Positions 6,383 to 12,462 of a stretch of DNA of 12,462 nt are shown piece after piece (the stretch's first letter is position 1; the number at the start of each line of letters is the position of its first letter). Both the position numbers and the translations under genes were made by a program. The notes beneath the pieces were generated by a model. It did no database searches. It worked only from the letters and a program-made list of their open reading frames with translations, and had not been told where the DNA came from. Source of the DNA: Thermohalobaculum sp050043005. GTDB lineage: Bacteria > Pseudomonadota > Alphaproteobacteria > Rhodobacterales > Rhodobacteraceae. Location of the stretch: the NCBI GenBank assembly GCA_050043005.1, contig JBHJIZ010000127.1, positions 1 through 12,462 on the forward strand. The letters run 5' to 3'.

Positions 6383-6928
6383 TTGGCTGAAAACACCGAC
6401 ATTGCGGCCGGGGGGAGACCCTCGGCCGTTACTGCTTCCGGAACTGTTTGGCGAGACCGCAAGGACAAACCGGTCTACGAGGTCGTGCTCTGGCCCAATC
6501 AGTCCCTGACGCGCCCCGGACTCTCGTGGTTCCTCGGCATATCTGCGGCGTTCCTGATACTTCCTGCCGCAACGATCATTGGAACCGCAGTCTTCTGGGG
6601 GCTGATACCGTTCCTTGTCCTTTCATTCATCGGCGTCTGGTTCGCCATCCGACGCAACGGGCGCAACCTGTCCCTGTCCGAGACCCTTTGGATCTGGCGC
6701 GACGAAGTACGGGTCGAACGCCGGGAGCCGAGTGGCAAGCGGTTGCGTTGGCAGGCAGAGCCGATGCGCGTGCGCCTGAGGATCCACAAGGACGCGAAGA
6801 TCGAGGACTACCTGACGCTCTCGGGCGGAGGACGCATTATTGAGCTTGGTGCGTTTCTCGCACCGGAAGAGCGCATCGCTCTCGCCGATGAGATTGAAGC
6901 TGCTTTGACCCGCGCAATCCGGGCCTGA
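6383..6928 (+). CDS. DUF2244 family membrane protein
   Basis: This 181-aa protein has two predicted membrane helices close together (about residues 47-69 and 71-89), with a polar N-terminus and a longer soluble C-terminal part. VVLWPNQSLTRPGLSWFL before the first helix and RNGRNLSLSETLWIWRDEVRVERREP after the second fit DUF2244, as I recall it from alphaproteobacteria. The function is unknown. The start is TTG 6383, only 4 bases after the ctaD stop; no ATG exists near the N-terminus and no good ribosome binding site is seen, so expression probably depends on ribosomes finishing ctaD. The gene converges on the minus-strand DUF6165 gene with a 4-base gap and no visible terminator between them. 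Confidence 0.85.
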   Translation: MAENTDIAAGGRPSAVTASGTVWRDRKDKPVYEVVLWPNQSLTRPGLSWFLGISAAFLILPAATIIGTAVFWGLIPFLVLSFIGVWFAIRRNGRNLSLSETLWIWRDEVRVERREPSGKRLRWQAEPMRVRLRIHKDAKIEDYLTLSGGGRIIELGAFLAPEERIALADEIEAALTRAIRA

Positions 6929-6932
6929 GGAC

Positions 6933-7328
6933 TTATGCGTAGGGCTGGTAGGATTTTTCTTCAACCAGCCGGGAGCCGAGCGCCACGTTGATCTTGCGCT
7001 TCAAGGCTGCACGCCTGTCGTTGGTCTTGTAGACGGATCTTGCAAGTTCGACGAATTTCTCACCGAAATCGCCATCCCTTTCACAGTCGCGGATGTCGTC
7101 CTCGATCGTCCAAAGGGTCTGGTTGACCTCTCGCAACTCGTAAGTCAGTCGGGCCATCTCCTCGGACGGTACGATCGCCGCATCGCGCGATGCCCGGAGC
7201 GTTTCAAGCTCGACCCGAACGTTCTCAAGCTTGGCAGGGTCGGAAATGTTTTCGGTCTTGATCTCTAAGATCGTGATCTTGTCGATCAACTCGCCCGGCG
7301 CGATCTCGATCGTAACCGTCCCGGTCAA
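6933..7328 (-). CDS. DUF6165 family protein
   Basis: This 131-aa protein has the signatures TIEIAPGELIDKITILEIK near the N-terminus, LWTIEDDIRDCE in the middle and FVELARSVYKTNDRRAALKRKIN towards the end, matching DUF6165 from memory. It is mostly helical, soluble and of unknown function. The frame is open further upstream, but TTG 7328 is the likely start: it overlaps the stop of the preceding gene in TTGA, GGAG (7340-7337) lies 8 bases before it, and the family motif begins 7 residues later. Tight coupling to the TPR-glycosyltransferase gene suggests the two act together, possibly on surface glycans or protein glycosylation. Confidence 0.88.
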   Translation of the reverse strand: MTGTVTIEIAPGELIDKITILEIKTENISDPAKLENVRVELETLRASRDAAIVPSEEMARLTYELREVNQTLWTIEDDIRDCERDGDFGEKFVELARSVYKTNDRRAALKRKINVALGSRLVEEKSYQPYA

Positions 7329-8737
7329 CTCTGCGTCTCCAAATGCTGGCGCAACGCGGCTTCGACACGGTCGAACAACTCTGGCCATTCTCCGGACGTC
7401 TTCTGCCGGAACAACCGCATCGACGGATACCAGGGAGTCGTGTCGCCCGATCCGTACAGCCAGAAACCCTCATAGGTCAGCAGGTTCCAGACAGGCTTAC
7501 CAAGCGATGCCGCGACATGGACGACTGCGGTGTCGGTCGTGATCATCATGTCCATCTCGTCAATGATGGCCGCCGTGTCGGCGAAGTCCCGGTCATGGCC
7601 ACAGGCATCGACGATCAGCCCGGACATCCCGGACTTAGAGAAGGCCTCGTGCGCATCTCCCTTGTAGAGACTGAACAACTGCAAGCCGGGCACCTGCGCG
7701 AGGCCAATGAAGCTTTCGGGCGTCGTCGAGCGTCTGTGATTAGCGCGGTAGGTCAAACTTCCCGTCCAGACAATGCCGATCTTGAACCGCTTGGCATAGG
7801 GCTTCACCAGCTTCTGTGCCCGCGCACGGCTATCCTCGGGGATATGGAGGCGCGGCAGAGCCGGTGGCTGCTTCTCAGGCATACCAACAAGGTGCGGCAA
7901 GCTCATGTTCGGCGTGTAGTAATCGTACTTCGCGCTTTTGCTCGCGCCCGCCAGCATTTCGTCCAGCCCGTCGATCTTGGCGAACAGCCGCTGCAGGGGA
8001 GGTTTGACCACCATCGATACTTTGGCCGGGTTCATCTCTCTCAGTCTGGGTAGAAACCGCGCCATCAGGATCGCGTCGCCAAAACCTTGCTCGGGCAGGA
8101 TGACAATCGATTTACCCTCGATGGGTTCGCCCAACCAGCGGGGCCATGGCGCATCCTGGGGCAACGAGACTTCGTCGCCGGAGTATCGTGCCTCGAAATC
8201 CCGGAAGCCCTCAGCATAGTTCCCGAGCATGAGGTGCGCCAGGGATCTTTGCAGTTGGCAGTTCTCGTCCATCCGGCCATCGGCATCGAGCGCATCGATC
8301 ACGTCGACCGCCTCGCGATTGCCCCAGCATCCGCGCAGGGCGATTGCCAGATCCCGCACACGCATCACGTCGTCGGGAAACTCCTCGCAAAGCTTGCGCC
8401 GGATCGCGACAGCTTCCTCGGCCTCACCAAGATCGCAGAGCGCATTCGCCAGGTTGGAGCGCGCGTTGACAAGGTTTGGGTCGATCTCGATCGCTTTTCG
8501 GTGCGCGGCACAGGCTTCGGCGTAACTCTGTTGGCGACGCAACAAGGCACCATAATTCGTCCATGCCGTGGCGCTCATCGGATTGTTCTGAAGACACAGA
8601 CGGTAGAGCGCCGCCGCCTCGTCCAGCTTGTTCTCCCGGTGCAGCTTTACAGCGGTCTCGAAGGCCTCCTTAAGAGACATTTTCGTTCCCGTGGCTTGCT
8701 CAGCCTGCGGGGGCTTAACCGCCTGCGTTTCCGACAT
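7325..8737 (-). CDS. TPR protein with a glycosyltransferase-like C-terminal domain
   Basis: This 470-aa soluble protein has tetratricopeptide repeats in the N-terminal part (clearest at about residues 23-120: AAALYRLCLQNNP, TNYGALLRRQQSYAEACAAHRKAIEIDPN, then SNLANALCDLGEAEEAV). The C-terminal half (about 205-465) resembles GT-B glycosyltransferases of the GT9/GT41 type: VILPEQGFGDAI (212-223), IGIVWTG (320-326) and DTAVVHVAASLGKPVW (402-417), the last being the usual nucleotide-sugar site. It probably transfers a sugar to a protein or surface polymer; the acceptor is unknown. Several in-frame ATGs exist (8680, 8737, 8797) and none has a good ribosome binding site; 8737 avoids crowding the divergent mgtE gene. 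The stop overlaps the DUF6165 start. Confidence 0.85.
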   Translation of the reverse strand: MSETQAVKPPQAEQATGTKMSLKEAFETAVKLHRENKLDEAAALYRLCLQNNPMSATAWTNYGALLRRQQSYAEACAAHRKAIEIDPNLVNARSNLANALCDLGEAEEAVAIRRKLCEEFPDDVMRVRDLAIALRGCWGNREAVDVIDALDADGRMDENCQLQRSLAHLMLGNYAEGFRDFEARYSGDEVSLPQDAPWPRWLGEPIEGKSIVILPEQGFGDAILMARFLPRLREMNPAKVSMVVKPPLQRLFAKIDGLDEMLAGASKSAKYDYYTPNMSLPHLVGMPEKQPPALPRLHIPEDSRARAQKLVKPYAKRFKIGIVWTGSLTYRANHRRSTTPESFIGLAQVPGLQLFSLYKGDAHEAFSKSGMSGLIVDACGHDRDFADTAAIIDEMDMMITTDTAVVHVAASLGKPVWNLLTYEGFWLYGSGDTTPWYPSMRLFRQKTSGEWPELFDRVEAALRQHLETQS

Positions 8738-8896
8738 TCTACATCCAATCGCATCGCGCACCGCCACGGGCGCCAAAGACTTGCTGTCCTGCGCCATAGC
8801 AATAGACGATGAATTTTTTTGTTTCCAGATCGCAGATCGATGGGATTTCATGCGCTTGCGCGGAAACAGACCGATAAGACAACAGCCGAGGCGGAC

Positions 8897-10285
8897 ATGG
8901 CCGACACGCAGCCCGAGCAAGCCCGCGAAGACCCGCGCGATGACGAGTACGAGCTTGACCGAGACACAGTGGTGGCGATCGTCGCGGCGGCACGCGGTGG
9001 CGCCAAGCCGATCCTGCTGAAGCTGCTCGAGGATCTGCACGCCGCGGACATCGCCGACCTTTTCGAACAGATCCCCGCCGAAGACCGAAAACTCATCATC
9101 GATTTGGGCTGGGAGGATATCGACAACGAGGTCCTGGTCGAGTTGGAGGAAGGCGTCCGGGACGATGTCCTGGATATCCTGGAGCCAGAACAGGTCGCCG
9201 AAGCCGTCGCCGAACTGGAGACCGACGACGCCGTCTATCTGGTCGAGGACCTGGACGAGAGCGATCAGAAAGAGATCCTGGAGGCACTTGAGCCGGCTGA
9301 CCGGCAGGCGATCGAAACCTCGCTGACCTATCCCGAGAATTCGGCCGGGCGCCTTATGCAGCGCGAGCTGGTGAAGGCGCCGCCGTTCTGGACGGTCGGC
9401 CAGATGATCGACTTCATGCGGGCCTCGGAGGATCTGCCGGAGCAGTTCTATGACGTGATCATTGTCGACGTGGCCGGCAAGCCGGTCGGCACCGTGCCGC
9501 TGTCCTCGATCATGGGTGCGCGCAGACCGGTTGTCCTAAGTGCCTTGATGCATGAGGAATTTCGGACACTGGACGCCGATGAGCCGCAGGAAGACGTGGC
9601 CTACGCGTTCAACCAGTACCATCTCGTCTCGGCACCCGTCGTCGATCAGAACGGCCGTCTGATCGGCGTCATCACCATCGATGACGCGATGGAAGTGCTG
9701 GATGACGAGGCCGAGGAAGATATCAAACGGCTGGGCGGTGTCGGGGACGAAGAAATCTCGGATCAGGTCTGGGAGATCACGAAACGCCGCTTTCCCTGGC
9801 TTGCGGTAAACCTGTTCACGGCGATACTCGCCTCGATCGTGATCGGCATGTTTGACGGAGCGATCAGCCAGCTTGTGGCGCTGGCCGTGCTGATGCCGAT
9901 CGTTGCCTCGATGGGTGGCAATGGCGGCACACAGTCACTGACCGTGGCCGTGCGCGCATTGGCGACGCGCGACCTGACCGCCACGAACGCCGCGCGTGTC
10001 GTCATGCGCGAGGCGCTGGTGGGCCTGGGCAACGGCGTGGTTTTCGCACTGATCATGGGGCTGATCGCCTATCTCTGGTTCTCCGAACCGATGCTGGGCG
10101 TGGTCATCGGTCTGGCGATGATCATCAACATGCTTGCCGCGGGACTGGCGGGTATTCTGATCCCGATCGGGTTGGACCGGCTGGGCGCGGACCCGGCACT
10201 CGCCTCGGGCGCATTCGTGACCACCGTTACTGATGTCATTGGGTTTCTTGCGTTTCTTGGCCTCGCAGCGCTGATGCTGCTGTGA
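8897..10285 (+). CDS. mgtE: Magnesium transporter MgtE
   Basis: MgtE is a homodimeric inner-membrane Mg2+ channel gated by its cytoplasmic domain. The 462-aa protein has an acidic MgtE N domain (about residues 30-140), two CBS domains (about 150-270), a connecting helix, and five membrane helices (about 300-462). PIVASMGGNGGTQS (334-347) and ASGAFVTTVTDVIGF (436-450) are the family's pore signatures; Asp446 matches the pore aspartate of the Thermus protein (Asp432 there, from memory). ATG 8897 has GAGG 5 bases upstream; the frame stays open to TTG 8819, with ATG 8840 as an alternative. It diverges from the TPR gene with 159 bases between starts. No obvious Mg2+ riboswitch is visible in that gap. 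Confidence 0.96.
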   Translation: MADTQPEQAREDPRDDEYELDRDTVVAIVAAARGGAKPILLKLLEDLHAADIADLFEQIPAEDRKLIIDLGWEDIDNEVLVELEEGVRDDVLDILEPEQVAEAVAELETDDAVYLVEDLDESDQKEILEALEPADRQAIETSLTYPENSAGRLMQRELVKAPPFWTVGQMIDFMRASEDLPEQFYDVIIVDVAGKPVGTVPLSSIMGARRPVVLSALMHEEFRTLDADEPQEDVAYAFNQYHLVSAPVVDQNGRLIGVITIDDAMEVLDDEAEEDIKRLGGVGDEEISDQVWEITKRRFPWLAVNLFTAILASIVIGMFDGAISQLVALAVLMPIVASMGGNGGTQSLTVAVRALATRDLTATNAARVVMREALVGLGNGVVFALIMGLIAYLWFSEPMLGVVIGLAMIINMLAAGLAGILIPIGLDRLGADPALASGAFVTTVTDVIGFLAFLGLAALMLL

Positions 10286-10709
10286 CGAGAACCAGTACCG
10301 GGGTGACGCGCGCTCTTCCCTTGCGGATCATGCGGGCCGTGAGACTGGCGACTGGGCATCGGGACCGCGTCACCGCGCGGCGCGTCGGCGCGAAGGCACA
10401 CAGCCAGGGGCGGCCACGCGCCACCGCAGCGAGCTTCAATGAACACGCGTTCGGCTGTACGACGCGCGGTCGTTGCAGGGATTGTATGCCGATGCCAGCG
10501 TCACCCCGTGGCAGAGACCCGCGCTTGGACACGCTTGGCAAGGGCTGCTGCCACTGAGGACCGCGACGAGGACATTCATCCGAAAGCATGGCGACTGCGA
10601 CGGCGCGCTTACGCGAGGAGCTTAGGTGGACAAAGTTTGCGCAGGATAATGTTCACCTGATCAATGCCATCCACGCGCACCTGGTAGGCGTTGAGCGGTT
10701 CATCCGGTA
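10286..10709. other. Region without a convincing gene (424 bases)
   Basis: The first 300 bases are G+C-rich and contain open frames made of Arg, Ala and Thr runs, with no ribosome binding sites or recognisable motifs. No clear mgtE terminator is seen. On the minus strand a 36-codon frame (10705-10600, ending TAA 10602-10600) reads VPDEPLNAYQVRVDGIDQVN and so on, and looks protein-like, but it has no start codon and could be a gene remnant. AGGTGGAC (10624-10631) and GTTCACCT (10651-10658) form an 8-bp inverted repeat with one mismatch. Confidence 0.5.
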
Positions 10710-11141
10710 CTAGCTGCCGTCATAGTCCCGCAGATCGCGCGGCTGATGCAGCAGCGTCCCTTCATACTTCGGCAGATTGTCGTTCATCTGAAGCCAGGGC
10801 AGCTTGCTTTCCCAGTTCACATGGAAAGTCGGATAAAAAACATTCGGATCTTCCAGCGATGCTGCATAGAGGTGCATACCGCCGGGATAGTGATCGGCCT
10901 CGAAACCCATCGGCGCTCCGCAGGTCGCGCAGAAGTGACGTTTCACGCCTTTCGAGCTTTCCAGCGTTCTAGGAGCTTGCCCTGCCCATGCGAAGGATCG
11001 AAGCGGCACGCCGAGCCAGGCAACCACCGGCGCCGAGCAGTTGCGACGGCAATCGTCGCAATGGCAGTAGCAGGCCCAAGTCACTTCGCCGTCAAATACC
11101 CATCGGGTCTTGCCGCAGAAGCAGTGTCCGCGCGTTGCCAT
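10710..11141 (-). CDS. GFA/CENP-V family zinc-binding protein
   Basis: This 143-aa protein belongs to the glutathione-dependent formaldehyde-activating (GFA) fold family. Cysteines lie in the expected pattern: GHCFC (C7, C9), CYCHCDDCRR (C24, C26, C28, C31) and CATCG (C71, C74), supplying structural and catalytic zinc sites. Family members named Gfa were linked to glutathione and formaldehyde, but most, including this one, have no proven substrate. The frame is open to 11198; ATG 11141 is chosen because the family starts right there (ATRGHCFCG) and a G-rich GGGGGCAGG lies just before it. It is transcribed alone on the minus strand, and nothing nearby hints at a formaldehyde pathway. Confidence 0.92.
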   Translation of the reverse strand: MATRGHCFCGKTRWVFDGEVTWACYCHCDDCRRNCSAPVVAWLGVPLRSFAWAGQAPRTLESSKGVKRHFCATCGAPMGFEADHYPGGMHLYAASLEDPNVFYPTFHVNWESKLPWLQMNDNLPKYEGTLLHQPRDLRDYDGS

Positions 11142-11533
11142 ACCTGCCCCCGTGTCCCGACCAGCATGGGAGCTATGCCAGCGCAATTTTTCGGGCAAGC
11201 AGATTTTTACGGCGCCTAGAGCACTTGCTGTTCTGACTGAATCAGATCACGTGATCTATGTTCCTATGTTGTCGCACATTCGCGACGCCAGGCCGAATTA
11301 GCTTGATTGAGAATTCTCTAGGTCCGTGCGCTTGCGGCCTTGCAATGCGCACCGCAAACAGGACAGCTTTTCGGGCGTTGTACGTGTTCGCACTTATGTT
11401 CGCGTCCACTCGCCCGCCCGCAAAAAAGGTGCCATCTATCGGATCTGAAGGCCGCGCGATCAATCGACACTTGCGCAAATCGCAACACGCGGCTTGTTCG
11501 AGAAACGGTAACTTGTGTGGCTAGGTAGACCGA
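11142..11533. other. Region without a convincing gene, rich in palindromes (392 bases)
   Basis: No frame here has both a ribosome binding site and a protein-like composition. It contains a perfect 14-base palindrome AGATCACGTGATCT (11244-11257), a 10-base palindrome GAGAATTCTC (11309-11318), and the inverted pair CCTAGAG (11215-11221)/CTCTAGG (11316-11322). The base composition is less G+C-rich than in the core genes. It is probably the GFA promoter region plus possible debris of a small repeat element. Confidence 0.5.
11244..11257. promoter_or_regulatory. 14-base perfect palindrome upstream of the GFA gene
   Basis: AGATCAC-GTGATCT is fully self-complementary and lies about 100 bases before the GFA start. 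It could be an operator for a dimeric regulator or part of a dispersed repeat. The identity of any binding protein is unknown. Confidence 0.35.
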
Positions 11534-11725
11534 TCAGCCCGTTTGAAGACTCGACAAAACACCCTTTTCGGACGGGTTCTTCATCGTGATCCCGTCCTTC
11601 TTGCCAGGATTCTTTGCATCTCTGATCATGGCCGGTTCATCACCCATAGCGCCGCCACCATAACCTCCCTCGATCTTGTCAAGGTCACTGTCGGCAATCG
11701 ACTCAGGTGCTTTCAGATCGGTCAT
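11534..11725 (-). CDS. Double-glycine leader peptide, precursor-like (peptide 1)
   Basis: This 63-aa peptide starts at ATG 11725 behind a strong AGGAG (minus strand, 11736-11732). The first 21 residues, MTDLKAPESIADSDLDKIEGG, follow the double-glycine leader pattern (acidic, SDxxLDxxxGG). The remaining 42 residues begin YGGGAMGDEP, are rich in Gly, Lys and Pro, and lack Cys, so a lanthipeptide or disulfide bacteriocin is unlikely. The leader aligns with that of the next gene upstream (11787-11978), GG at 20-21 in both, so they are relatives sharing an export signal. Such leaders are normally cut and exported by C39-peptidase ABC transporters; none is in the window. The role of the core is unknown. 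Confidence 0.75.
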   Translation of the reverse strand: MTDLKAPESIADSDLDKIEGGYGGGAMGDEPAMIRDAKNPGKKDGITMKNPSEKGVLSSLQTG

Positions 11726-11786
11726 AGTCTTCTCCTCGTCCTGTTTTCATTGTGACCTTGCGAATTCATGGTCAGCACGGAAAGCG

Positions 11787-11978
11787 TTATTTTTCGCCTT
11801 CCTCGATCTTCCATGTCGTCTCGACTTTCCCACCCTTGCTACCGCGTGCCGCAGCGGTTGACTGCCGATGATAAGTCCATTCGATCTTCTCGTAGTTCAT
11901 CGTAGTGCGCTCGACCCCGCCGCTTGCAACGTCCAGTTCGTCGTCAGAAATCGCCTCGGGTTTCACCTTGTCGGTCAT
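11787..11978 (-). CDS. Double-glycine leader peptide with Hcp-like core (peptide 2)
   Basis: This 63-aa peptide starts at ATG 11978, with GGAAGGG about 8 bases upstream. The leader MTDKVKPEAISDDELDVASGG ends in GG at 20-21. The 42-residue core has TMNYEKIEWTYHRQ, GSKGGKVETTWKI and EEGEK, which resembles the last strands of the type VI tube protein Hcp (compare TLNFAQVQVDYQPQ and GGPVKYGWNI in Pseudomonas Hcp1, from memory). It could be an Hcp-like gene that lost its middle by in-frame deletion, or an exported peptide built from that fold. It is 61 bases from peptide 1 and probably co-transcribed with it. No type VI or ABC export gene is in the window. Confidence 0.75.
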   Translation of the reverse strand: MTDKVKPEAISDDELDVASGGVERTTMNYEKIEWTYHRQSTAAARGSKGGKVETTWKIEEGEK

Positions 11979-12399
11979 GTCAGTTTCCCTTCCTTCGGTT
12001 GAAAAGTGTTATGTCCCTCCGTGCACGCCGCCTGAACGCAAGATAACTCCGAAGTATCCGGTGATTTCTTGTTTTCGTCCGTTGACCGTGCTCACAGGTG
12101 TTCATGTCCGAATTCTCTCAGGACTGGCCTTGGAAAGATGTAGCAAACGCTACATGCCATGATACGGAACGCAAGCGTGCCGTTTTGCAGGCCCTACCAG
12201 GCTTCGGCCTCGTCCCGGTCCGCGTTTCTCAGGCTCGGCAAAGGGCGGTCATCCGTGCCGTTACGCAGCATTCGACCCTTCGGCTTCCGATCTGCAATTC
12301 CTCCCCATGCAGGTGGACGAAAGCAACTGACGCAAAGTTAACCCATCGCAGTAGCGAGTAATCGGGGGCGCGCTGTTTCCGAGTGCAATTGCGCACGGG
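11979..12399. other. Region without a convincing gene (421 bases)
   Basis: This is the upstream region of the peptide genes. Frames on both strands lack ribosome binding sites and family motifs. The only clear structure is the palindrome at 12138-12155. No convincing -35/-10 pair could be picked for the peptide operon. Confidence 0.5.
12138..12155. promoter_or_regulatory. Perfect inverted repeat upstream of the peptide genes
   Basis: ATGTAGC-AAAC-GCTACAT has 7-bp perfect arms and a 4-base spacer. It lies 160 bases upstream of the peptide 2 start. The symmetry and size suit an operator for a dimeric regulator; the regulator is unknown. Confidence 0.35.
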
Positions 12400-12462
12400 T
12401 CAGAAGACGGCGTGGTCTCCGCGATCGATGGTGACGTCTCCACGGACAAGCCGGGCGTAGAA
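12400..12462 (-). CDS. 3' end of an unidentified CDS (partial)
   Basis: On the minus strand an open frame enters from the right edge and ends at TGA 12402-12400. Its 20 residues (FYARLVRGDVTIDRGDHAVF) read as a natural protein end, and most third bases are G or C. This is too short to assign a family. Confidence 0.5.
   Translation of the reverse strand, partial: FYARLVRGDVTIDRGDHAVF

Noticed and set aside
5362..6468. A 368-codon minus-strand frame opposite ctaD
   Set aside because: It lies antisense to an unmistakable ctaD, and its composition (many His, Arg, Glu, Asp) is what the complement of a membrane protein gene gives.
8738..8896. A Mg2+-sensing riboswitch before mgtE
   Set aside because: The 159-base gap shows no set of conserved long stems of the M-box type, and part of it may code for the N-terminal extension of the TPR protein.
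10282..10557. A 91-codon plus-strand frame after mgtE
   Set aside because: There is no ribosome binding site, the composition is Arg/Ala/Thr-rich without conserved motifs, and it overlaps the mgtE stop. Probably noise.
11388..11403. GTTC-N8-GTTC as a second SOS box
   Set aside because: The spacing is 8, not 7, and no promoter or damage-related gene follows.
11242..11478. A 78-codon minus-strand frame between the GFA and peptide genes
   Set aside because: It has no ribosome binding site or recognisable motif and runs through the palindrome island; a chance frame is more likely.
1..12462. CRISPR arrays, rRNA genes, or complete insertion sequences
   Set aside because: No regularly spaced repeats, rRNA-like sequence or transposase gene could be found by reading either strand.

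Overview
The window looks chromosomal and alphaproteobacterial, most likely from Rhodobacterales or a close relative. The clues are the high G+C coding bias, a CtaD very similar (from memory) to Rhodobacter/Paracoccus aa3 oxidase subunit I, a GTTC-N7-GTTC LexA-type box, a LipB/cytochrome c/CtaD neighbourhood, and a TPR-glycosyltransferase plus DUF6165 pair.

Region 1 (1 to about 3190) is the end of an integrated mobile element. It holds the 3' end of an unknown gene, a small very basic protein, two paralogous small proteins of one unnamed family, a 109-aa acidic protein, and a large serine recombinase that overlaps it by 4 bp. A good promoter (TTGCAA-N16-TATAGT) with an SOS box directly behind its -10 lies before the second paralog, so the paralog-acidic protein-recombinase operon looks DNA-damage inducible. 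The recombinase points at a minus-strand tRNA-Leu(GAG), and its reading frame runs through the whole tRNA gene, which marks the element/chromosome junction.

Region 2 (about 3190 to 7330) is core genome: tRNA-Leu, lipB, a secreted class I cytochrome c with a strong terminator, ctaD, and a DUF2244 membrane protein behind it. CtaD keeps all its metal ligands but has two odd arginines in a membrane segment.

Region 3 (about 6930 to 10285) holds a minus-strand pair, a TPR-glycosyltransferase-like gene translationally coupled to a DUF6165 gene, divergent from an mgtE magnesium transporter.

Region 4 (10286 to 12462) is gene-poor. It has a GFA-family zinc protein, then two tandem 63-aa precursor-like peptides, each with a 21-residue double-glycine leader and a 42-residue core. 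The second core resembles the C-terminal strands of the type VI tube protein Hcp. Three gaps of about 390 to 425 bases carry no convincing gene but contain several palindromes. The last 63 bases hold the C-terminal end of an unidentified minus-strand gene.

The best candidates for something undescribed are the SOS-controlled integration module with its state-dependent recombinase C-terminus, and the double-glycine peptide pair with an Hcp-like core.
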